Origin: Capilliphycus salinus
Lineage (GTDB): Bacteria > Cyanobacteriota > Cyanobacteriia > Cyanobacteriales > Microcoleaceae
Length of the DNA: 64,000 nt
Direction of reading: 5' to 3'
NCBI RefSeq assembly: GCF_047276495.1
Contig: NZ_CP178543.1
Location: 5,704,001-5,768,000 of the forward strand
Part shown: in pieces, positions 17,004 to 25,486 of the stretch
Layout: each line of letters starts with the position of its first letter
Position numbering within the stretch: position 1 is the stretch's first letter
Notes under the pieces: model-generated
Told to the model about the DNA's origin: nothing
What the model saw: the letters and a program-made list of their open reading frames with translations, nothing else
The model's database searches: none
Made by a program: the position numbers and the translations under genes

Positions 17004-18344
17004 ATGAAACCATCCTCTTGGCAAAATTTACTGAATAGATTTGGTCATTATAATCCGGTTCGATTACTTGTGTTTGGCTATGGATTTTATATTATAGTTA
17101 CATGGCTACTTCTTTGTTTGCCGATTAGTTGGGAAGCGGAAGCCATTTCTCCTCTTGATAATTTATTTATCGCCACCTCAGCCGTTAGTACAACTGGGTT
17201 AGTTACTGTTAACACTCCCGAAGCTTACAGCTTTTTTGGGGAGTTGGTAATTATGTTAGCCTTTCAAGTGGGTGGGTTGGGTTACATGACGTTGGGTTCG
17301 TTTGTATTAATTGCCAGTAAAAACTCTTTATCCTATCTGCGTCAACGAGTTGGAAATACCGTTTTTTCATTACCCCAAGGATTTCACCTCAAAGAATTTA
17401 TTCAGCATACCGTCATCTTTACTGTATTGGTAGAAATTGCCGGAATCATTTCCCTCTATATTTTCTTTAAATTAGCCAATGTCGATAATTCATTCTGGGC
17501 GGCAATATTTCACTCAATCTCAGCCTTTTGTACCGCAGGATTTAGTATTTTTCCCAATAGTTTAGAAGACTTCCGGGATAACTTAGGCATCAATTTAGTG
17601 ATTAGCATTCTCAGTGTTTTAGGGGCGATTGGTTTCTTAGTCGCCTCGGATATTTGGCAAGCTTTAACAAAACGAAATCGCCCCACAACCCTAACAACTC
17701 GGATTATTTTATCCGTTACCGCCTGGTTTTTGGGAATGGGTTTTATACTGCTTTTCTTCTTTGATGAATCCCTGCAAACTTTACCCTTAGGAGAACATTT
17801 ACTCGCCGCTTGGTTTCAAGCCATGACCGCTTTAACAACGGTAGGATTCAATACTCATCCGATAGGTACCCTGACTGCAATTGGAGTTTTCTTAACCCTA
17901 ATTTTAATGATTGTAGGAGCGTCCCCTTCGGGAACCGGAGGCGGTTTAAAATCAACATCAGTATTTGCAGCTTTAGCGGTGATGTGGAGTTCATTGAGGG
18001 GTCACAATTCTATTAGTGTTTTTGGTAGACGAATTCCCCAAGAAAGATTATTTACCGCCTTTTCCGCCTGGGTCTTTTATATTATTGCCTTTTTGTGCGG
18101 ATGTAGTCTGTTGTTAATCTTTCAAAATCAAGCCTTTGAAGACGTTATCTTTGAAGCCGCATCCGCTTTAGGAACAGTAGGTTTATCCCGAGGAATTAGT
18201 GCAGATTTAACCGCATGGGGAAAAATCGCTGTGATTATTTTAATGTACATTGGTAGAGTAGGGCCGTTATCTTTTGGGATTGCACTATTTTATCAAAAGT
18301 CAACCGTAGCCGTCACCAAAGGAGAAGAAGATTTAGCCCTTTAA
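17004..18344 (+). CDS. TrkH/KtrB-type potassium (sodium) uptake subunit
   Basis: A 446-residue membrane protein with the four-fold M1-P-M2 architecture of the Trk/Ktr/HKT superfamily. Selectivity-filter-like segments appear as AVSTTGLVTV (about 58), SISAFCTAGFSIF (about 175), AMTALTTVGFNTH (about 275) and AASALGTVGLSRG (about 390), each with the filter glycine. It conducts K+ across the plasma membrane, normally with a cytoplasmic nucleotide-binding KtrA subunit. No ktrA or ktrE gene is adjacent, so the partner must be encoded elsewhere. Confidence 0.92.
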   Translation: MKPSSWQNLLNRFGHYNPVRLLVFGYGFYIIVTWLLLCLPISWEAEAISPLDNLFIATSAVSTTGLVTVNTPEAYSFFGELVIMLAFQVGGLGYMTLGSFVLIASKNSLSYLRQRVGNTVFSLPQGFHLKEFIQHTVIFTVLVEIAGIISLYIFFKLANVDNSFWAAIFHSISAFCTAGFSIFPNSLEDFRDNLGINLVISILSVLGAIGFLVASDIWQALTKRNRPTTLTTRIILSVTAWFLGMGFILLFFFDESLQTLPLGEHLLAAWFQAMTALTTVGFNTHPIGTLTAIGVFLTLILMIVGASPSGTGGGLKSTSVFAALAVMWSSLRGHNSISVFGRRIPQERLFTAFSAWVFYIIAFLCGCSLLLIFQNQAFEDVIFEAASALGTVGLSRGISADLTAWGKIAVIILMYIGRVGPLSFGIALFYQKSTVAVTKGEEDLAL

Positions 18345-18367
18345 ACTCAATACTAAAGTTTCTCTAT

Positions 18368-18401
18368 TTGAGTACAACTGTTCTGAAAATGTTGTACTCA
18401 A
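18368..18401. terminator. Strong stem-loop between convergent genes
   Basis: An 11-bp perfect inverted repeat, TTGAGTACAAC and GTTGTACTCAA, with a 12-nt loop. It sits 24 bp after the cation transporter stop and just beyond the end of the HicB-like gene on the other strand. It lacks a T-run, so it may be a bidirectional 3' stabiliser or a weak terminator. Confidence 0.5.
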
Positions 18402-18406
18402 TTATT

Positions 18407-18622
18407 CTAAAAACATTCAACATAATCACAAACCGTTGTGGGTTCTGGGATGGGTAAACCTTCGATTTTTAATCCTTCTAAATGAAACTCAATCGCTTCT
18501 TCAATTTGCTGTTTTGTTTCGGGAATCGTTTTTCCGGTTGCCACACATCCGGGTATATCGGGAACATAAGCCGAATAATTATCCTTCGCTTTTTCAATCA
18601 CAACACAATAACACATAATCAT
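18407..18622 (-). CDS. HicB-like antitoxin-family protein (orphan)
   Basis: A 71-residue protein with the HicB N-terminal fold: YCVVIEKAKDNYSAYVPDIPGCVATG, then TKQQIEEAIEFHLEGLKIEG. In type II toxin-antitoxin systems HicB neutralises the mRNA interferase HicA. No hicA-like gene lies on either side, and the C-terminal DNA-binding domain is absent, so this is the short solitary form common in cyanobacteria. The Met at 18622 is chosen; it makes a 13-bp overlap with the stop of the upstream FAD oxidoreductase gene, suggesting translational coupling. Confidence 0.82.
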   Translation of the reverse strand: MIMCYCVVIEKAKDNYSAYVPDIPGCVATGKTIPETKQQIEEAIEFHLEGLKIEGLPIPEPTTVCDYVECF

Positions 18623-18633
18623 TTTTGAACTTA

Positions 18634-20775
18634 CTACTTCCAATCTTCCCAAGAATTGTTAAAAATAGAAGTTTCCGGGAAATAAATCGGATTATCCGTT
18701 TTTTGAATGCGGTCTTTCAACACTTCTAACTGCGGTTCTTGCAACGGCAAATCATCCACCAACTCATAAGGTTTAATCCCCGTTTCTAAGGCAAAATCTG
18801 CGGTAATTCCAGCCGCAACACCCGACGACCATTCAAACGAATGAACCCGATAAGCAGCCGCCGCAACGTGACTGGTGGCGATACTTTTCCCGACCACTAA
18901 TAAGTTATCAATCTCTTGAGGAATCATCGCCCGCAAGGGAATTTGAAAGGGATAAGCCGCCCCTTGTCCGAGTCTTTCGCCCTCTCTTTCCGTGTTTCCC
19001 GGCGCCTCTGGGGGAGTGTTGGTCATGCAGGGATGAAAATCAATTGCATAGTGACCAATTCCAACAGTATCGGGATAAATAGTCGCCCGTGATTTTGGAT
19101 TTGTTTCTTCAACTGTTTGCATTCCACTTAATAACGCCGGAAGTTCCAAACCCGCCAACCCCGCCCACAGCGCCCGATAGTCTTGTGAGGATAAATTCTC
19201 TTGATAAAATTCCTTGCGAAAATCGTTCCGAGAAATATCGATTTCGGTGATTTCAAACCCTTCTGGAAACCCCCAACTCGGACGCCCTATCACCCGTCTA
19301 CCTTCGCGAATATAGGGATATTTTGACAACCCGTGAACCGTTCCCATCGGCGAGTCTAACCCGGTAACAAAACGGTGGTTGGGGTGGGGTTTTTTAACGC
19401 CTTCTCCCAGTTGAGAATCCGTTGTTCCCTCAACCAACCAATAAAAATAACCGATGGCATTTTCTTCACCCCTTTCTAGGGTTTCTGTTCTCAATCCTCC
19501 CATCCATTCTCCCGGTTCTAACTGACCCATTGCTTGCAGTTGGTTGCGGGTAAAAATAAAATTATCTTCGGGATTTCCGGGGCGATAATCGTTTCCCCAC
19601 GTCCAGTTTTGCATGGAAATATCGCCGGGATAAATCGGCCATTCTCGCACATTTCCCGGAAGTTGTTCGTCGGGGTTCATGCTGTGAATTCTGCGATAAG
19701 TATAAACCAGATTAAAATTCGCCAACCGTTCTAATTCGTAGCTGTAATAGGGCGCATATTGTTGATAGAATGGCGGGAGTTCGTGGGTTTGGGGTTCTGC
19801 GGTGGCTTCCATCGCAAAAGTATAGGTAAATCCCTGGGTACAATAGGGCGCCCCGGATACGCTTGAGGATGTCGGTTCAAAGGGGGTTCTTTCATCAACG
19901 CCCAACCGATAGGGAACGTCTGTTAAACCTAATATTTCTCCCGTTTCTGTCGCTTCAATTACATACCATTTAGCCCCCCTATCTTCGGGGGGATTGGGGG
20001 GATTTTCCCCATCTTCGGGGGGATCAATTTCCCCCCTTCTTAAGGGGGGCGAGGGGGGATCAATTTCCCCCCTTCTTAAGGGGGGTGAGGGGGGATCAAT
20101 TTCCCCCCTTCTTAAGGGGGGTGAGGGGGGATCAAAACGAATAATTGTTTTATTTAAACGGGGAGAATCTTCGTAACTGTAAGCATCTTCTATAATTTGG
20201 GATAAAGGTTCTGTATTGAGGGGCGGTGTTCCCGGTGCGGGTTCGTGTTGAATGGCGGTAACGCCGATAATTAAATTATCTGAAATTTCGATATCTTTAA
20301 CAACAGTAGATGGAAACCATTTAAAATTACCCTTGCCTTTTTTGGCGGCATCTTGTAACATATTAAATAGGATTTGATGACCGTCATAGGGCATAAAACA
20401 GGATTGACTCACCCAACAAGCGCCGGGATTTAACCGACCGTATTTTTCCTCAATTCTTTTTCGTAATTCTAGATAACCGCGAGGGAAATAAAGCAGCGCT
20501 CTTTGTGTGGTTCGTTCATCGAGGGCTGAGGTTCCTTGAGAGGAAATTTGACCGCCAACCCAGTCCGTAATTTCGGTCATACACACCGTTCTTCCCGCGA
20601 GTAACGCTTCGTAGGCGGTGGCTGAACCGGCCAAACCTCCGCCGATCACTAAAACCTCACAAGTGACATTTTCATCGGGTGTGGGAGGCGGTGTGGCGGT
20701 GGTATCGCTGGCGATCGCACTGACAGCAATTAGACTGGAAATTAAACCAAATAAAGACCGTTTTAAATACTGCAT
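18634..20775 (-). CDS. Secreted FAD-dependent oxidoreductase with in-frame repeat insertion
   Basis: A 713-residue flavoprotein. It begins with a signal-peptide-like segment (MQYLKRSLFGLISSLIAVSAIASD), then the dinucleotide-binding motif VLVIGGGLAGSATAYEALLAG (about 45-65) of the FAD_oxidored family. A late motif DNLLVVGKSIATSHVAAAAYRV (about 635) and SFEWSSGVAAG close the FAD site. Around residues 215-265 it carries three copies of IDPPSPPLRRGE plus a PPNPPEDRG stretch. These are encoded by a palindromic repeat of a kind usually found between genes. The reaction is unknown. It overlaps the HicB-like gene downstream. Confidence 0.85.
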   Translation of the reverse strand: MQYLKRSLFGLISSLIAVSAIASDTTATPPPTPDENVTCEVLVIGGGLAGSATAYEALLAGRTVCMTEITDWVGGQISSQGTSALDERTTQRALLYFPRGYLELRKRIEEKYGRLNPGACWVSQSCFMPYDGHQILFNMLQDAAKKGKGNFKWFPSTVVKDIEISDNLIIGVTAIQHEPAPGTPPLNTEPLSQIIEDAYSYEDSPRLNKTIIRFDPPSPPLRRGEIDPPSPPLRRGEIDPPSPPLRRGEIDPPEDGENPPNPPEDRGAKWYVIEATETGEILGLTDVPYRLGVDERTPFEPTSSSVSGAPYCTQGFTYTFAMEATAEPQTHELPPFYQQYAPYYSYELERLANFNLVYTYRRIHSMNPDEQLPGNVREWPIYPGDISMQNWTWGNDYRPGNPEDNFIFTRNQLQAMGQLEPGEWMGGLRTETLERGEENAIGYFYWLVEGTTDSQLGEGVKKPHPNHRFVTGLDSPMGTVHGLSKYPYIREGRRVIGRPSWGFPEGFEITEIDISRNDFRKEFYQENLSSQDYRALWAGLAGLELPALLSGMQTVEETNPKSRATIYPDTVGIGHYAIDFHPCMTNTPPEAPGNTEREGERLGQGAAYPFQIPLRAMIPQEIDNLLVVGKSIATSHVAAAAYRVHSFEWSSGVAAGITADFALETGIKPYELVDDLPLQEPQLEVLKDRIQKTDNPIYFPETSIFNNSWEDWK
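19974..20128. repeat. Palindromic C/G-rich repeat inside a coding region
   Basis: Three 36-bp units start at 20021, 20057 and 20093, each with the stem CCCCCCTTCTTAAGGGGGG. They are preceded by related smaller repeats from about 19974. The unit length is a multiple of three, so the reading frame of the FAD oxidoreductase stays open, adding 12 residues per unit. Confidence 0.9.
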
Positions 20776-20920
20776 AGAAAATCAATTTCGCATTTATAAA
20801 AATTCAAAAAATTAATTCAAAAAATTCAAAGAGTACAAGCGTCTGGCTTGCTTGATTTTTTTGGGTGGGTTGTCTGTTGATTTCATATGATCTCCGGTTG
20901 ATTAATTTTCTTCGGGTTGT

Positions 20921-20977
20921 GGGGCGGGTTTAATTCAATCTTGGAGTGGTCGTCAACATCAATCCAGAACCCGCCCC
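20921..20977. repeat. GGGGCGGGTT-bounded hairpin element, copy 3
   Basis: 57 bp from GGGGCGGGTT to AACCCGCCCC. It is part of a larger duplication with copy 4, 123 bp downstream; the two differ little between their ends. Confidence 0.88.
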
Positions 20978-21043
20978 TACATTACAATCATTGATTAGTT
21001 GGATATCATATGATATCAAGTTGATTAATCCCTGTTCTGGAGT

Positions 21044-21100
21044 GGGGCGGGTTTAATTCAATCTTGGAGTGGTCGTCAACATCAATCCAGAACCCGCCCC
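21044..21100. repeat. GGGGCGGGTT-bounded hairpin element, copy 4
   Basis: 57 bp and apparently identical to copy 3 between the ends. The flanks are shared too, so this pair arose by local tandem duplication rather than by two insertions. Confidence 0.88.
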
Positions 21101-21203
21101 TACATTACAATTATTGATTAGTTGGATATCATATCAAATAAATAATTATAGACCAATTCAATTGAATTCATCTCGGATAAAATAGCAGATTTTCGGGATA
21201 AAA

Positions 21204-22154
21204 TTACTCCTGAGTGAGACAAACCGTTTTCATCGCTTCGACGACTTGTTGAGAAACAAAAGGTAACAGTTCAATATTACGGCTTTGGGCTTTCCCTTCC
21301 GTAAAAACGACAAGTAAATAAGGAAATAAACCGGGAATTTCGATATAAGCCGCATCGTGACGAACTTGACTGGTAAAACCCGCTTTTGACCACAATTTAG
21401 CATTTCTTGGTAAACCACAGCCCAAAAATTCAGTCACCTGATTTTCCGGATCTTCTGCCAACTCCGTCGGGTCAAGACTGCGTTTCATCAACTTCATCAT
21501 CGCTTGAGAAGCTTGAGGAGAAGCCGCAATTCCGCCAACAATACTATGCAATAATCGGGCCGTTGCGTTGGTCGTCAACATATTGCGATTTTCCAACAAT
21601 TCTCCCAAAAATTCTCGTTCACGACCGTAGGCGCCATCACACCATGTCTTTTGATTGACATTAATCGATTGAAGTTCCGGCCAATTGAGAGATTGAAAAT
21701 AACGGTTGATGAGATTTCGTTGGGCTTTCCAAGTCTCAAAGGGTCCCGGCGCTAACTCCGGGCCACTGGTCGTCCCGGTTAACACATCTACCACCAGGCT
21801 AGTCGCGTCATTACTCGAATCTACTATCATATCATGTGTCGCCCGTTCTAACTCGGCAGAAGTGGCGATCATTCCTTTTTCCATCCATTCGTACAGGGCT
21901 ACCAAATAAAACAACTTGACCACACTCGCCGGATAAATGCGTTCAATCCCCCGATAAGCGAACCCACGAACGGGATATTTCCAAAATTCCGCAGGAGTTA
22001 ACGCCCCTCCCGTATTGACGGGAATGGGGGGATCGTAGACAACCCAAGTCATGGCAATTTGATCGGCAGCTAAAGCTGGAAATTTGGCGCAAGTTGCCTC
22101 TATAATGCCTTTGCCCAAATTTTCGAGTTGTTCGTCGAGATGAAAAAATGTCAT
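21204..22154 (-). CDS. Class A beta-lactamase-like serine hydrolase
   Basis: A 316-residue protein of the penicillin-binding/beta-lactamase fold. The SxxK motif is SVVK (Ser77, Lys80 in YPASVVKLFYL), the second motif is SND (about 113-115, VDSSNDATS), and the third is KAG (WSKAGFTS). The usual omega-loop glutamate is not obvious. No signal peptide is visible, so a cytoplasmic esterase or peptidase role is as likely as beta-lactam hydrolysis. It is divergent from the NlpC/P60 gene, 156 bp apart. Confidence 0.85.
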   Translation of the reverse strand: MTFFHLDEQLENLGKGIIEATCAKFPALAADQIAMTWVVYDPPIPVNTGGALTPAEFWKYPVRGFAYRGIERIYPASVVKLFYLVALYEWMEKGMIATSAELERATHDMIVDSSNDATSLVVDVLTGTTSGPELAPGPFETWKAQRNLINRYFQSLNWPELQSINVNQKTWCDGAYGREREFLGELLENRNMLTTNATARLLHSIVGGIAASPQASQAMMKLMKRSLDPTELAEDPENQVTEFLGCGLPRNAKLWSKAGFTSQVRHDAAYIEIPGLFPYLLVVFTEGKAQSRNIELLPFVSQQVVEAMKTVCLTQE

Positions 22155-22310
22155 AGCAGAGGATAAAAAATGGGGAATGGGAACAAAAAATTGGGTAGTG
22201 ACTCAAGTCTGTTATATTTTTCTACCTATTAGATGTCAGTTTTTACAACCATTAACTGGCGATGATCTAAACCGAGGCTGTCCCGACATCAAACGGATCA
22301 CTACCAACCC

Positions 22311-23057
22311 ATGACTATTGACTCATTATCAGACATTGTAGAGTATCGCTGCAAAGGGAATTTGAATCTGTATGATTCGACCGACTGCCAAGCGTTGGCA
22401 ACCCAAGCCGCGACCGGACGACAGTTGCGGGTGCATCGCCGAGATTTGCAAAACTCACTCAACCGTAAAGCCATTCGGGTTCAACTCTGTGAAGATGATT
22501 ATCCCGGTTGGTTGGCTTTGGCCGATTTAGATCGGATTGAATTGGCTACAACTCCCTATCAGTATCGACCCGTGAGTGAAGCGGAGATTCGATCCAAATT
22601 ACCGGCTGTGATTGCTTTTACTTATGAAGCGATGAACACACCTAATTATTACTTATGGGGGGGAACGGTTGGGCCAAATTATGATTGTTCGGGATTAATG
22701 CAAACCGCTTTTGCTTCACAAGGAATTTGGTTGCCTCGGGACGCCTATCAGCAGGAGGGTTTTACTAAAAGTATTCCTCTTGACAAAAATCAACTCATGC
22801 TATCTTGTTTAGAAGTTGGAGATCTGATCTTTTTTGGAACCCCAAATAAAGCGACGCACGTCGGATTATATTTGGGAGAAGGGTGTTATATTCATAGTTC
22901 TGGGCCAAAAAAAGGTCGAAATGGCATTGGAATTGACGTTATATCAGATCAGGGGGATATAGTAGGTCAGGGATACTATCAGCAGTTACGGGGTGCAGGC
23001 AGGGTTGTGAACAGTTATCAGTCGATGGGTTTAGCCCACTTCTCATCGGAAGATTAA
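22311..23057 (+). CDS. NlpC/P60 cell-wall peptidase with N-terminal SH3b-like domain
   Basis: A 248-residue protein. Residues ~1-85 resemble the bacterial SH3 domain seen in cyanobacterial gamma-D-glutamyl-L-diamino acid endopeptidases of known structure. The C40 catalytic domain follows: YLWGGTVGPNYDCSGLMQ with Cys126, then THVGLYLGEGCYIHSSG with the catalytic His (about 181). These enzymes cut peptidoglycan stem peptides, probably for recycling, because no signal peptide is present. Confidence 0.92.
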   Translation: MTIDSLSDIVEYRCKGNLNLYDSTDCQALATQAATGRQLRVHRRDLQNSLNRKAIRVQLCEDDYPGWLALADLDRIELATTPYQYRPVSEAEIRSKLPAVIAFTYEAMNTPNYYLWGGTVGPNYDCSGLMQTAFASQGIWLPRDAYQQEGFTKSIPLDKNQLMLSCLEVGDLIFFGTPNKATHVGLYLGEGCYIHSSGPKKGRNGIGIDVISDQGDIVGQGYYQQLRGAGRVVNSYQSMGLAHFSSED

Positions 23058-23235
23058 CTCAAAAAAACTTCTTCTGAAAACGTGAAGTTTGACGGTTGCA
23101 TCAGAACTGTTATTGATGTTTGTTGAGATTCCCATTGTCTAAGCTGTTTCAATTTATTGTCTGAATGTTGATGTAATTATGATTTTTTGGAAAACCTACA
23201 AAACCAGCCCGTCTGTTGATTTTGGTAAAAACCGC

Positions 23236-24168
23236 ATGAAGAAAATTTTATCGATCTTCAAACCTTATCTTCGCTGGTTAATTCTCGGATTAACAGCATT
23301 CTTCCTCGTTCACACTTTAAAAAAGAACTGGGCAGAAATTGCTGAAATTCAGATGAACAGCAGAGGATGGCTTTGTCTCCTGCTGGCTTTTACAATCACA
23401 ACAACGGCTCATTTTTGGTCGGGATGCGTTTGGTTATTAATTTTGCGAGAATTTAATCAAACCATTAAACAACGTTCCGGATTGCAAATTTATCTCAAAA
23501 CCAATATCGCCAAGTATTTACCCGGAAATATCTGGCATTTTTATGGTCGAATTACAGCTATAAATAAAGCCGGTGTTTCTCTCGGGCCTGCCACAGTTAG
23601 CGTTTTACTTGAACCGCTTTTAATGGCTTCTGCTGCTTTGGCGATCGCTTTAATTACCGCTCAACAAAAATATTGGGGTTTGCAGATTCTTTGTTTGCTG
23701 GTTGTACTCACGGGCGTTCATCCTCGGATTTTAAATCCGGTTGTTAATCACTTGAGAAAAGTCAAGTGTAAAGTGACTTCTTCCGAGAATCCATCCGTGT
23801 TTTATTATCAGTTAGAACGTTATCCCTTGCGACCCTTTTTAGGAGAAATGGGATTTGTTATACTCCGAGGAATGGGATTTTTACTGACGGCTTTGGCGTT
23901 AATGCCTTTTTCTCCTCAGCAAATTCCTTTATTAGTTAGCGCTTATAGTTTGGGTTGGTTACTCGGTTTAATCGTTCCCGGAGCGCCCGGAGGTTTGGGT
24001 GTGTTTGAAGCCACTACTCTCGCCCTTTTAGAGTCTCATTTTTCCCCCGGACTTTTACTGAGTTCAATTGCTTGTTATCGAGTGATTAGTATATTAGCAG
24101 AAACTTGTGGGGCTTTATTCGCCGGAATCGATCAACATTTTGTCGAAAATCATAAGCCGATTATCTAA
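23236..24168 (+). CDS. UPF0104/LPG-synthase-type transmembrane protein
   Basis: A 310-residue protein with about eight hydrophobic segments and the family motifs KTNIAKYLPGNIWHFYGR and GWLLGLIVPGAPGGLGVFEA. The latter matches the P-GG-G-E signature of the lysylphosphatidylglycerol synthase transmembrane family (UPF0104). The catalytic C-terminal aminoacyltransferase domain of MprF is absent, so this is a stand-alone flippase-like or unknown-function member. An ATG 19 codons upstream (23179) is possible; the chosen ATG (MKKILSIFKP) matches usual family starts better. Confidence 0.82.
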   Translation: MKKILSIFKPYLRWLILGLTAFFLVHTLKKNWAEIAEIQMNSRGWLCLLLAFTITTTAHFWSGCVWLLILREFNQTIKQRSGLQIYLKTNIAKYLPGNIWHFYGRITAINKAGVSLGPATVSVLLEPLLMASAALAIALITAQQKYWGLQILCLLVVLTGVHPRILNPVVNHLRKVKCKVTSSENPSVFYYQLERYPLRPFLGEMGFVILRGMGFLLTALALMPFSPQQIPLLVSAYSLGWLLGLIVPGAPGGLGVFEATTLALLESHFSPGLLLSSIACYRVISILAETCGALFAGIDQHFVENHKPII

Positions 24169-24677
24169 TTGTTAATGGGGATGGTTTCTCTTGCTCTATT
24201 TTTTATCATCAGGAGTGCATCCTATTTTCCTGGGGTTGATGACTATCATTTTTGAGACAAAACCCGATTTAAGCTTTAAGTAGAGTATTAAATTGATTTT
24301 GTACTTTTCAGAAACTTGACGATAAACGACTGAAAAAATAAAATCTGACTACTCAACCTCTTGACAAAAAGAATTCGTTGTGATAAATTATTTGTGATAA
24401 ATTAAATGTTATCAAAATCGGAGCCAACCATCCGAACCTTGAAAACTGAATACACTGCTAGGTTTTGCGTCATAACATTACCTGTTCTCATTCAAATGTT
24501 TAATTTATATGAGTAAAGTATTTGTATTCAATAAAAAAATATATTTATTTAAAATAAAAACTATAATCTTTTAAAAGTTATCTCAGAGAGCAGTAATGTA
24601 ATGTTAGCAACTAGCAGCGTTGTTCAGTTATATATCATCCTAATATTATATTAAATTAATTCTATAAATTCTAAATT
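24169..24677. other. AT-rich intergenic region upstream of the XRE regulator
   Basis: No gene is supported in these 509 bp. A tandem direct repeat TTGTGATAAATTA occurs at 24378-24390 and 24392-24404, a spacing that fits a protein-binding site. No toxin gene of the HigB/RelE type is present upstream of the XRE gene. Confidence 0.6.
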
Positions 24678-24989
24678 ATGAGCTTGGAAAGTCTCAGAGC
24701 AAAACTTCTTAGCGATCCCACTGTAAAAGCCCATTACGAGGAAATCAAACCCGAATTTGATGCGGCTAAAGCAATTATCGCTATTCGACGTAAGTTAGCA
24801 CTCACTCAACGGGAATTAGCTGAAAAAGCGGGAATTAAACAACCTCAGCTTGCTAGAATTGAGTCCGGTAAACAATCACCAAGGTTAGAGACAATTGCTG
24901 CGATCGCCGCGAGTGTGGGGTATGCGGTAGAGATCAAGCTTGTACCTCTAAACCCGTCAGAAGAAACCGACGAACAGCACTTAGAATAA
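24678..24989 (+). CDS. XRE-family helix-turn-helix regulator (HigA-like)
   Basis: A 103-residue protein. Residues ~36-90 form a classical XRE/Cro helix-turn-helix: IRRKLALTQRELAEKAGIKQ then PRLETIAAIAASVGY. The N-terminal 35 residues (LRAKLLSDPTVKAHYEEIKP) match antitoxins of HigBA/RelBE-like modules. No toxin gene adjoins it in this window, so it is either a solitary regulator or the remnant of a module. Confidence 0.85.
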   Translation: MSLESLRAKLLSDPTVKAHYEEIKPEFDAAKAIIAIRRKLALTQRELAEKAGIKQPQLARIESGKQSPRLETIAAIAASVGYAVEIKLVPLNPSEETDEQHLE

Positions 24990-25267
24990 AATGTAAAATA
25001 TTTATGCGCCAGTGTTTTAACCCCGATTGTCTTTTTCTTTTAATCCATTTTTAGTTATTTTTTTTGTATCTTCCGAGGTATACTTTTTCATAAAACCCCC
25101 GCTATTTTTTGAACTCGTTCTGCACGAAACCCAACAAAAACCCAACAAAAACTTTATCAATCTCAACCTAAAAACTGGCAAAAATATTGATTCGATTCTT
25201 GTTCAAATGGGGCTGTAGCCGCACCGAAATACAACTACAACCCCTTCAAAAACTGCCAACCCGGAAA

Positions 25268-25483
25268 TTAATCCTTCACTTCAAAAGATTGAACTTCTAA
25301 CACCGGACCAATCATAGCAGTTGTAAAAACATCAGAGCGAACTTCACCTTCAACCTCAACCTTTAACCCCTTCTTTTTGAGGTCAGAAGGCGCATCTTTG
25401 AGTTCGTAGGTTTTGTCATCCGTCACCAGCGCCCAGGTGCCAGTTCCGAACCCTTTGTGTTCAATTTTGCCTTGAACTTTCAT
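25268..25483 (-). CDS. Small DUF5818-like OB-fold protein
   Basis: A 71-residue beta-rich protein (MKVQGKIEHKGFGTGTWALV ... LEVQSFEVKD). It resembles small OB-fold-like proteins annotated DUF5818, an assignment made from general pattern only. Its ATG begins three bases after the stop of the subtilase gene on the same strand, so the two are very likely one operon. Whether it acts on the protease is not known. Confidence 0.72.
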   Translation of the reverse strand: MKVQGKIEHKGFGTGTWALVTDDKTYELKDAPSDLKKKGLKVEVEGEVRSDVFTTAMIGPVLEVQSFEVKD

Positions 25484-25486
25484 CGT

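Larger units (their letters stand above)
20776..21203. other. Intergenic region with tandem 123-bp duplication
   Basis: No gene is supported. Two ~118-bp direct repeats (about 20895-21012 and 21018-21136) each contain one complete GGGGCGGGTT-bounded hairpin and end in TTGGATATCATAT. The remaining sequence is AT-rich. Confidence 0.75.

Noticed and set aside
25027..25218. A 63-codon open frame after the XRE gene
   Set aside because: Phe-rich sequence in AT-rich DNA, with no recognisable start signal or similarity; considered as a possible toxin but unlike HigB or RelE.
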